Assembly: GCA_947643295.1 (NCBI GenBank)
Contig: CANRVM010000004.1
Location: forward strand, 1 to 19,687
Length of the DNA: 19,687 nucleotides
Direction of reading: 5' to 3'
Source of the DNA: an uncultured Mycoplasmatota bacterium
Lineage (GTDB): Bacteria > Bacillota_I > Bacilli_A > RF39 > UBA660
A model generated the notes under the pieces. The model saw only the letters and a program-made list of their open reading frames with translations, made no database searches and was not told the origin of the DNA. Of this stretch, positions 14,894-19,687 are shown piece by piece. How positions within the stretch are numbered: the first letter of the stretch is position 1; each line of letters starts with the position of its first letter. The position numbers and the translations under genes were made by a program.

Positions 14894-15778
14894 ATGGATT
14901 TAAAGAGATTATTTGGTTATGATGGAAAAAATGTAGTCATTACTGGTTCTGCATCTGGAATGAGTAAAGCGGCCACTGAGTTATTATTAGAGTTAGGAGC
15001 AAATGTTTATGCGATTGATGTGAATCCAATTGAATTACCAGTTGCAAAAAAGTTTCAAGCTGATTTAAGTAACAAGGAAGAAATTGATCAGGTGCTTAGC
15101 GAGTTACCTGAAAAGATTGATGTGTTATTCTTATGTCATGGTATTGCTTATTTTAAAGGGAAAGAATTATTAGTACAAAAAGTAAATTTTTATAGTCAAA
15201 AATATATGACGGAGCAATTACTAAATCGTATTTCAGATCATGGTTCTGTAAATTTTATCTCATCTGTAGGTGGTTTTGGTTGGCAACAAGTATATGATAA
15301 GGCAGTTGAACTTATCGATATACCATCGTGGGATGAGGCAATGACTTGGTATGATACACATCAAGATTTGATACAAAGTGCTTATGTTTTTGCGAAACAA
15401 TGCTTGGAGTCATATGTAACATATAAATGTATGGCACCTGAATTTATCAATAGAAGAATTCGAATTAATGCGATTAATCCAGGGGATACCGCAACAGGTT
15501 TAACGGAAGATTTTAATAAATCAACTAGTCCTAACGGAGATATTGCAGAGGGAGAGGAAATGATTTCCAATATATTTTTAAAAAGTTGGAATGGTTATGC
15601 CGCAGAACCAAAAGACATGGGGTATCCTTTAGTAGTAATGGGTAGTGATATTTGTTCTTATATGTCTGGACAATTAATTTATATTGATTATGGATTAACT
15701 TCTTCTTGGCTAAGTAACGCCTTGTTACAAAAAGGAGAAAAAACAATTGAAGAATTATCTGAAGAAGCTAATCATTAA
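14894..15778 (+). CDS. Short-chain dehydrogenase/reductase, 3-alpha-hydroxysteroid dehydrogenase-like
   Basis: A 294-aa NAD(P)-dependent oxidoreductase of the classical SDR fold. The cofactor loop TGSASGMS (17-24) has the TG-x3-G-x-G layout but with Ser for the last Gly. Asp38 after the second strand (VYAIDVNP) suggests preference for NAD(H). The catalytic Ser is in FISSVGG (S123/S124), with Tyr164 and Lys168 in SAYVFAK, and NPGDTATGL closes the active site. Between Ser and Tyr there is an unusually long helical insert (about 130-160, with WDEAMTWYDTH). This is the layout of the Comamonas-type 3-alpha-hydroxysteroid dehydrogenase/carbonyl reductase group. The C-terminal ~25 residues after IDYGLTSSW are an extension. 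A hydroxysteroid, bile acid or aromatic alcohol substrate is possible but unproven. It is monocistronic behind its own promoter and AAGGAGG site. Confidence 0.88.
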   Translation: MDLKRLFGYDGKNVVITGSASGMSKAATELLLELGANVYAIDVNPIELPVAKKFQADLSNKEEIDQVLSELPEKIDVLFLCHGIAYFKGKELLVQKVNFYSQKYMTEQLLNRISDHGSVNFISSVGGFGWQQVYDKAVELIDIPSWDEAMTWYDTHQDLIQSAYVFAKQCLESYVTYKCMAPEFINRRIRINAINPGDTATGLTEDFNKSTSPNGDIAEGEEMISNIFLKSWNGYAAEPKDMGYPLVVMGSDICSYMSGQLIYIDYGLTSSWLSNALLQKGEKTIEELSEEANH

Positions 15779-16261
15779 GCTTAGAAAGATTAAAAAAAGC
15801 TGGTTTTAAGTGGAAAAGGAAAATATAACGAATTAGTCATTATTAGACCGAAGGTTAAAATGAAATCCGGAGGTCTTTATAACTTTAAATACAGATTATT
15901 TGAAATTATTTTATCAAGAACAACAATATCTGTGCATTATGATATATTAAATAAATAATACATCATTGAATGATTTATATCATCTTATCGAGCAAGTGAA
16001 AATAGAAGTGCATAAAACATAAACAAGAAATAACAAACGATTATAAATCAATTTATATAATGAATAGAGGTTACATTTCAATAGAATTTATACTTTCATG
16101 CATAAAAAAAGAATAGTAAATTCTTAACCCGATTAGATAGTAGAGCCTACGAAAAAGAAAAAAGTAAAATAGAATTAAAAGATGAATATATCAATTTAGA
16201 ATATGCGAATAATAGATTAAAAAGACGATATTATCAGAGGGAACAACGTTCAACAAATCTT
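15779..16261 (+). pseudogene. Gene-free stretch with decayed coding remnants
   Basis: No intact gene, but several overlapping plus-strand frames look like scrambled protein code. One reads RLKKAGFKWKRKI near 15785-15830. Another is open from about 15793 to a TAA at 15958, with an internal ATG at 15860 (a possible 32-aa peptide starting MKSGGLYNFKYR). A third, near 15965-16022, reads NDLYHLIEQVKIEVHK. A fourth runs from 16106 to a TAG at 16276 without a start codon (RAYEKEKSKIELKDEY, then NNRLKRRYYQREQRS). The last one collides with the end of the minus-strand gene. The simplest reading is one or two genes destroyed by indels. The original family is not recognised. An AGACC/GGTCT inverted repeat lies at about 15845-15875. 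Confidence 0.45.
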
Positions 16262-16801
16262 TTAATTATTATATAGTTTTAATTTTTTGACCCATCCTGG
16301 ATCATATGTTTCACTACTTAATTCATTATTCCAAAGTTGATTAAGAATACCAACCAAATGATTTTTCATTGAATCTAACGCAAGGGGAAAATCTAAATTG
16401 GGGTTTTTAATTTGATTTTCATCTTCACAGTCTGAATCTTCCCAGCTACCACCCCATTTCCCCATTATTTGAATATCTTCATCATAGGAATTTTCTATTC
16501 TAATTTTCGCGAACCACAAATCTTGATTATTAGCATTTATATATTTTACCATTGCCTTAATACAATAATTGCCATTCTCTCTTTTAATAATAACGCCATC
16601 AATTTCTGGAGTTTCAAAATAATAGGATCTGTCTTTTTTTTCATAATTTCGCTCAACGGAAACGGCATCCCGGTCCTCCTCAGTGCCTATTAAAAAAGTT
16701 TTATCTCCAAAGATAGCAGTAGGATTATCCCTTTCTTGTATTTGATAAATCTTTTTCGCAATATCTAAGATTTCATATGCTTTTTCTTTAATTTTTTCCA
16801 T
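16262..16801 (-). CDS. Hypothetical protein, 179 aa
   Basis: A complete small gene on the minus strand with AGGAGG seven bases before the ATG. The family is not recognised. It begins with an amphipathic helix (IKEKAYEILDIAKKIYQIQ), then a beta-rich middle (TAIFGDKTFLIGTEED, DRSYYFETPEIDGVIIKRENG, YCIKAMVKYINANN). An acidic loop (WGGSWEDSDCEDENQ) and a helical tail (ALDSMKNHLVGILNQLWNN) follow. There is no signal peptide or membrane helix. It is an orphan gene between debris and a broken nuclease gene, and it reads divergently from the latter. Its promoter is covered by a near-perfect palindrome, so it is probably repressed under some condition. Role unknown; an accessory or phage-derived origin is possible from context only. 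Confidence 0.8.
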   Translation of the reverse strand: MEKIKEKAYEILDIAKKIYQIQERDNPTAIFGDKTFLIGTEEDRDAVSVERNYEKKDRSYYFETPEIDGVIIKRENGNYCIKAMVKYINANNQDLWFAKIRIENSYDEDIQIMGKWGGSWEDSDCEDENQIKNPNLDFPLALDSMKNHLVGILNQLWNNELSSETYDPGWVKKLKLYNN

Positions 16802-16817
16802 AACTTCCTCCTTCGTT

Positions 16818-16839
16818 CATATTGTCATATGACATTATG
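16818..16839. promoter_or_regulatory. Operator palindrome over the promoter of the 179-aa gene
   Basis: A perfect 12-bp core TGTCATATGACA (16823-16834) flanked by CATA and TATG arms, interrupted symmetrically by one T-T mismatch on each side: 22 bp in all. It overlaps the predicted -10 of the minus-strand gene, the geometry of a repressor site. No repressor gene is seen nearby. Confidence 0.65.
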
Positions 16840-16863
16840 AAAGTGCATTTTCTAAATTGACAA
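16834..16863 (-). promoter_or_regulatory. Promoter of the 179-aa gene
   Basis: On the minus strand TTGTCA (16863-16858), an 18-bp spacer and CATAAT (16839-16834). The start would be near 16827, inside the palindrome. Confidence 0.6.
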
Positions 16864-16931
16864 AATCCAATTAAATCTCTATAAATATTCTATCATATTT
16901 TAAAGAATACACCAACATAAAAGAGGTAGAG

Positions 16932-16953
16932 ATAGTGTTAACACTATTTTTTT
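16932..16953 (+). repeat. Perfect palindrome ATAGTGTTAACACTAT followed by a T run
   Basis: A 16-bp perfect palindrome (16932-16947) followed by seven T (16947-16953). As RNA it is a 6-bp hairpin with a UUAA loop and U tail, which would terminate plus-strand transcription. As DNA it lies 10 bp upstream of the nuclease gene's -35 and could be an operator. No plus-strand gene immediately upstream needs a terminator, except the decayed material. Confidence 0.6.
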
Positions 16954-16956
16954 ATT

Positions 16957-16984
16957 TTGCATTTTAGAATAGAAGTGCTAAAAT
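16957..16984 (+). promoter_or_regulatory. Predicted promoter of the broken nuclease gene
   Basis: TTGCAT (16957-16962), a 16-bp spacer and TAAAAT (16979-16984). The leader would be about 13 nt, with a GGTGA site before ATG 17004. Confidence 0.5.
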
Positions 16985-17003
16985 AGGATTGGTGATTATT
17001 ACT

Positions 17004-17985
17004 ATGAAAAATGTACCAGATGAGGCATACAGAAAATATAAAGATTTTGAAGATTTTATATTTCAATTGTTTAAAGTAGTTGGTTATGAAGTTAAAATAG
17101 ATAATACTAAAAAAAGAAATTGGTATATAACCAACAAAACCGGAATGAAAGATATCTTTTTGAAATTAAGTTTTCTTCAAAGAAAAATATTTCAGCAATT
17201 GCTTTTTCAAATGGTATTAATAAATTATCTAATTCAATAGGAAATGAAAAGAAATTATTAATTTTTAATGCATTTTGTCCTAATGACTATCAAAAAGAGG
17301 AAAATAATAATATAGAGATTATTGACCTAAGAAACATATTATATTTAACGAATTGTGATAACAAACTACATAAAAAATTATTAGGATTTTTAGATTTTTT
17401 TATGACGATGTTGAGGAAGTAAAGCCAAATATACCTCTATTGTTAAGGAATCAAGAAGTTGTTCATACTATAGATGTTTCAAATTGGGAAAAGTCCTTGA
17501 ATCATATAATTGCTGGTAGAAAGGAATCTCAAGCATATGAAAACTTATGTACTGATATCTTAAGAGAACTGTTTTCTAATTATCTAAGTATTTGGAGAAA
17601 ACAAAAGACATCCAATGATGGATTATACCGATTTGATTTAATTTGTAAAACGAAAAGTGACATCGAAGATGATTTCTTTTGGACACTAAACAATTACTTT
17701 AACACAAGATATATTATATTTGAATTTAAAAACTATTCGGAAGAAATCACTCCAAAAGAAGTTTATACTACTGAAAAGTATCTTTATGATAAAGCTTTGA
17801 GAAAGGTAGCTATTATTATTTCGAGAAGGTCTTTTTCAAAGAATGATCAAAAGGCTGCAAAAGATTGTCTTAGAGAAAATGGAAAAGTGATTATAACTAT
17901 GTTAGGTATGTGTAATGATGGTGATAATCCAGCGGATTACTTATCTCAAAAATTAGATGATTTATTGGTAGAGCTAGAAAAATAA
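17004..17985 (+). pseudogene. Protein with two PD-(D/E)XK nuclease domains, broken by two frameshifts
   Basis: Three consecutive frames join into one protein if a single T is restored at each of two T runs: T5 at about 17157-17161 (after KTGMKDI) and T7 at about 17395-17401 (after GFLDF). The restored product would be about 327 residues. The N-terminal domain has FEDFIFQLFKVVGYEV, then D-I-F-F-E-I-K-F-S-S: the Glu...Asp-x2-Glu-x-Lys pattern of Mrr-like restriction endonuclease folds. The C-terminal domain has YENLCTDILRELF, then DGLYRFDLIC, then YIIFEFKNYSEEITPKEVYTTEKYL and VAIIISRRSF, again a full E...D...E-x-K nuclease site. A fragment in the third frame could start at TTG 17440 and would keep the whole second domain. 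Both breaks are one-base losses in homopolymers, so sequencing error is a serious alternative to real decay. A restriction or defence role is inferred from the domains. Confidence 0.75.
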
Positions 17986-18308
17986 TAAATATTTAGTTTT
18001 AAAGTGATGAAAAAGAATTTATTTTTTCGCTGGTAATAAAGTAGTTTATTAAAAAAGCCAATATGATTTTGCTATTATTGAAAAAATGTTAAGCATAACA
18101 TAATAAGTTAAATTTAAAATTATTTGTAATTTTTTCTTTGATAGTAGGGGTTACTAAGAAAAAAATTTTAGTATATACACTTTACTTATTGATTATTTTT
18201 TTGTAATGAACTAAGTCTATTATAAGAAAGAAATTTTTTCATATAGAGTAACATTATTATTCATACATTATAAAAAGATGATTTTATGAAAAACTTGTAC
18301 TTGTTCGA
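17986..18308. other. Gene-free gap, nothing recognised
   Basis: Very AT-rich. Only tiny frames (for example a 9-codon MKKNLFFRW) without ribosome binding sites are seen. No clear terminator for the nuclease gene and no conserved RNA are recognised. Confidence 0.5.
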
Positions 18309-18337
18309 TTGTTTTATAAGTTTACAAATAGTATAAT
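18309..18337 (+). promoter_or_regulatory. Promoter of the small toxin-like peptide mRNA
   Basis: TTGTTT (18309-18314), a 17-bp spacer and a perfect TATAAT (18332-18337). The start near 18344 gives a leader of about 57 nt. Confidence 0.75.
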
Positions 18338-18357
18338 ATTTATAGGAAATACTAACT

Positions 18358-18391
18358 GTTGGGTACTTGCCAACTTTCTTTTGAAAGGAGG
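18358..18391 (+). promoter_or_regulatory. Structured leader and Shine-Dalgarno of the toxin-like peptide
   Basis: Two stacked hairpins can form: GTTGG/CCAAC (18358-18362 with 18370-18374) and CTTTC/GAAAG (18374-18378 with 18383-18387). The second reaches into AGGAGG (18386-18391). A leader that masks the ribosome binding site is typical of type I toxin mRNAs. The motif GTACT...AACTT here recurs at 18554-18564. Confidence 0.55.
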
Positions 18392-18400
18392 CTGATAGTT

Positions 18401-18484
18401 ATGCATAAGAAGGATTTTTTAATTTTTTCCTTAATCATCATTATCTTCTTACTAATAGCCTTACTTTTTACTTTTGTAAGATAG
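18401..18484 (+). CDS. 27-aa hydrophobic peptide, candidate type I toxin
   Basis: A tiny gene: ATG at 18401, TAG at 18482-18484, with a strong AGGAGG nine bases upstream. The peptide has a basic start MHKKD, then an unbroken hydrophobic run (residues 6-25, FLIFSLIIIIFLLIALLFTF) and ends V-R. It is one membrane-spanning helix and little else, as in type I toxins of Gram-positive bacteria, which insert in the inner membrane. It does not match any known toxin I can recall (Fst/Ldr, TxpA, BsrG, C. difficile types); its lack of a polar tail sets it apart. The case rests on context. There is a consensus promoter, a folded leader, a long 3' UTR ending in terminators, and a convergent antisense RNA unit with its own promoter and terminator covering that 3' UTR. 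An alternative is a small membrane regulatory peptide. Confidence 0.68.
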   Translation: MHKKDFLIFSLIIIIFLLIALLFTFVR

Positions 18485-18496
18485 TAATCTATATAA

Positions 18497-18531
18497 GAAA
18501 AATAGTACTCAATCTGCAATAGATTAAGTAC
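18497..18531 (-). terminator. Terminator of the antisense RNA
   Basis: On the minus strand GTACTTAATCT (18531-18521) pairs with AGATTGAGTAC (18515-18505), 11 bp with one G-U, loop ATTGC, followed by TATTTTTCT. Confidence 0.82.
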
Positions 18532-18551
18532 ATTTACTCTAAATTTGAGGT

Positions 18552-18590
18552 AAGTACTCAACTTGTCGAAGTTCAGTATTTCCCTTTTTT
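18552..18590 (+). terminator. Main terminator of the toxin-like mRNA
   Basis: A 13-position stem with one C-C mismatch and one G-U: AAGTACTCAACTT (18552-18564), loop GTCG, then AAGTTCAGTATTT (18569-18581), followed by CCC and six T (18585-18590). Confidence 0.78.
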
Positions 18591-18618
18591 AGTTTATGCA
18601 AGTTTCCTTGACATATTC

Positions 18619-18647
18619 ATCATACCATACTTGTAGGCTTTCTTCAA
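18619..18647 (-). promoter_or_regulatory. Promoter of the antisense RNA
   Basis: On the minus strand TTGAAG (18647-18642), exactly 17 bp, then TATGAT (18624-18619) with an extended TGG before it. The start is expected near 18612. It is stronger on paper than the toxin promoter, as expected for an antitoxin. Confidence 0.75.
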
Positions 18648-18668
18648 GTTTTTGACTTGATTTTTTTT
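18644..18668 (+). terminator. Second plus-strand terminator
   Basis: TCAAGT (18644-18649), loop TTTTG, ACTTGA (18655-18660), then eight T (18661-18668). A back-up terminator for the toxin-like mRNA; its stem overlaps the antisense -35. Confidence 0.7.
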
Positions 18669-18713
18669 GTAGATACTCTCCCTTTATTTTCTTGGAATTG
18701 TTTTTGTCTGTAT

Positions 18714-18739
18714 AAAAAGGTTGGGATTTATTTCCAACC
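18714..18739 (-). terminator. Terminator of the activase gene
   Basis: On the minus strand GGTTGG (18739-18734) pairs with CCAACC (18724-18719) around an AT-rich loop, followed by TTTTT (18718-18714). It is 25 nt past the stop. Confidence 0.88.
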
Positions 18740-18764
18740 AAAAATAAGGTATTAATTCCTATTC

Positions 18765-19687
18765 TTAAGTGGTTTTTACTTGTCCTTTTTCACATCGATT
18801 ACCCCAAGCATCAATTAATTTATTATTTTTCTTAATCATCATGATTTCACAATTATTAGGGCAACCATTACAGAAATGACTTGTTGTTTTAAATTGATAG
18901 TTTACCATATTAAAATTAAAATTAACTTCTTTTTCTTTTTGTGATAAAATAGCAACTCCAATGGCTCCCATTAAATGACCATTTGGATCGGTTGTGATAT
19001 TAGTATCTAGAATCTTTTCAAAAGCCTTTTTTACACCTATATTTTTACTTACTCCACCTTGAAAGATAATAGGTTCCTTTATTTTTTTTCCTTTTGCAAC
19101 ATTATTCATATAATTTTTAGCAACACTTTCACATAATCCTGCGATGATATCTTTTTTATTATATCCCATTTGTGCTTTGTGGACTAAATCACTTTCTGCA
19201 AAAACAGTACATCTTGCAGCGATAGGAGTAGGGTTGTTACTAGATAAAGCGATTTCTCCAAAATCTTCTACATTAACACCAAGTCTTTTTGCTTGACTAG
19301 ATAAAAAAGCACCAGTTCCTGCGGCACATAAAGTATTCATTGCATAATCAACTACGATTCCTTCTTCGATTAGAATGATTTTTGAATCTTGTCCTCCAAT
19401 TTCTACAATCGTTTTAATATCAGGATAAAAGGATAGGGTACCAATCGCATGAGCAGTAATTTCATTTTTTATGATATTAGCGCCTAGAATTGTTCCAATT
19501 AATTTTCTAGCCGATCCTGTAGTACCAACTCCAACGATTTTAATATCATCTTCTATTTTTTCCTTAAAAGTCTTGATAATTTTCTTTACAGCTTCTATCG
19601 GATTTCCTTCTGTCCAGATATATTCACTCAATAAAATATTTTTTTTCTCATCGATAATAACTGCCTTGGTGGAAATGGATCCAATAT
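18765..19687 (-). CDS. HgdC/BcrA-family acyl-CoA dehydratase activase, 5' end outside the window
   Basis: The frame is open to the window edge. Its first visible residues are (D)IGSISTKAV, the phosphate-binding motif of the BadF/BadG/BcrA/BcrD ATPase family, so only the very N-terminus is missing and the TTG at 19631 is not the start. Such proteins use ATP to push an electron into 2-hydroxyacyl-CoA dehydratases or aromatic-CoA reductases. Motifs seen: EIGGQDSK (phosphate 2), NTLCAAGTGAFL and ARCTVFAESD, whose two cysteines match the inter-subunit [4Fe-4S] ligands of HgdC, and IIFQGGVSKN (adenosine motif). A ~45-residue tail adds CNGCPNNCEI and GNRCEKG. In the very large fused activases this cysteine cluster precedes a DUF2229 domain; here the protein stops right after it and a terminator follows. 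The dehydratase partner is not in the window. Confidence 0.92.
   Translation of the reverse strand, partial: IGSISTKAVIIDEKKNILLSEYIWTEGNPIEAVKKIIKTFKEKIEDDIKIVGVGTTGSARKLIGTILGANIIKNEITAHAIGTLSFYPDIKTIVEIGGQDSKIILIEEGIVVDYAMNTLCAAGTGAFLSSQAKRLGVNVEDFGEIALSSNNPTPIAARCTVFAESDLVHKAQMGYNKKDIIAGLCESVAKNYMNNVAKGKKIKEPIIFQGGVSKNIGVKKAFEKILDTNITTDPNGHLMGAIGVAILSQKEKEVNFNFNMVNYQFKTTSHFCNGCPNNCEIMMIKKNNKLIDAWGNRCEKGQVKTT

Larger units (their letters stand above)
18497..18612 (-). ncRNA. Candidate antisense RNA (antitoxin) to the toxin-like mRNA
   Basis: A minus-strand transcription unit of about 115 nt is defined by a near-consensus promoter at 18647-18619 and an intrinsic terminator ending at about 18497. 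It would be fully complementary to the 3' UTR of the peptide mRNA (about 18497-18590), ending just after that gene's stop codon. 3'-end overlap is the layout of txpA/RatA and bsrG/SR4. Two hairpins are predicted: one around 18581-18552 (loop CGAC) and the terminator. The 5' half also contains AAGTTGAGTAC, partly complementary to the toxin leader segment GTACT...AACTT, giving a second possible contact. No protein is encoded. RNA boundaries are predicted, not measured. Confidence 0.6.

Noticed and set aside
15845..15877. Possible riboswitch or terminator at the AGACC...GGTCT inverted repeat
   Set aside because: Only two short helices separated by a purine internal loop, no conserved aptamer core recognised and only a weak T run; kept as part of the decayed region.
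17120..17422. 100-aa and 83-aa frames as separate small genes
   Set aside because: They overlap, lack ribosome binding sites at their internal starts, and join into one nuclease-like sequence across single-base shifts.
18352..18561. 69-codon minus-strand frame opposite the small hydrophobic peptide
   Set aside because: No ribosome binding site before its ATG, composition reflects the complement of the toxin gene and hairpins, and the antisense terminator would cut its transcript at about 18497.
1..19687. CRISPR arrays, insertion sequences, rRNA, integrase-flanked attachment sites or reassigned TGA codons
   Set aside because: No spaced direct-repeat array, transposase, rRNA or integrase sequence was seen. 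TGA is used as a normal stop (3053-3051, 10837-10839).

Overview
The window is AT-rich, standard-code bacterial DNA: TGA is used as a stop, for example where the ABC ATPase ends. Strong AGGAGG-type ribosome binding sites, consensus sigma-A-like promoters and U-tailed intrinsic terminators point to a low-GC Bacillota/Bacilli-type organism. The NrdDG anaerobic ribonucleotide reductase, a 2-hydroxyacyl-CoA dehydratase-type activase, a Crp/Fnr-family regulator and two radical SAM enzymes indicate strict or near-strict anaerobic life. A gut-type uncultured Bacilli or Erysipelotrichia relative would fit, but the species is an inference.

Layout. 1-1000: the tail of a hypothetical beta-rich protein, then a single tRNA-Cys with its own promoter and terminator. 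1167-3504 (minus): an unrecognised 391-aa protein, then a two-gene unit in which a nucleoside-deoxyribosyltransferase-like gene is broken by an in-frame TAA and is translationally coupled to a NUDIX hydrolase. 3514-6994: a cysteine-free Crp/Fnr regulator faces away from the nrdD-nrdG operon. The shared intergenic region holds a 7-2-7 palindrome of Crp/Fnr geometry that overlaps the regulator's own -35 box, suggesting autoregulation plus control of nrdDG. 7063-14775: a long, tightly spaced plus-strand run. It holds a nucleoside deoxyribosyltransferase-like protein, a P-loop kinase-like protein, a DapB-like domain fused to a DUF5680-like domain, a uracil-DNA-glycosylase-fold protein, a three-gene ABC-2 exporter, an SPL-like radical SAM protein and a membrane-anchored unknown, and it ends in a terminator. 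14856-15778: an SDR oxidoreductase with its own extended -10 promoter.

15779-18764 is accessory in character. It contains decayed coding debris, an orphan gene with a palindromic operator over its promoter, and a gene for a protein with two PD-(D/E)XK nuclease domains that is broken by two -1 frameshifts, each in a T run. It also holds what I think is the most interesting item: a compact candidate type I toxin-antitoxin locus at 18309-18668. A 27-residue membrane peptide has a strong promoter, a structured 5' leader and a strong Shine-Dalgarno sequence. A convergent antisense RNA of about 115 nt, with its own consensus promoter and 11-bp terminator hairpin, overlaps the toxin 3' UTR. 18765-19687 (minus) is the 5'-truncated HgdC/BcrA-family activase with its terminator.

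Working together: NrdD and NrdG form one enzyme system, probably under the neighbouring regulator. The ABC ATPase and two permeases form one exporter. The other members of the 7-14 kb run share a transcription unit by spacing, but no single pathway is evident.
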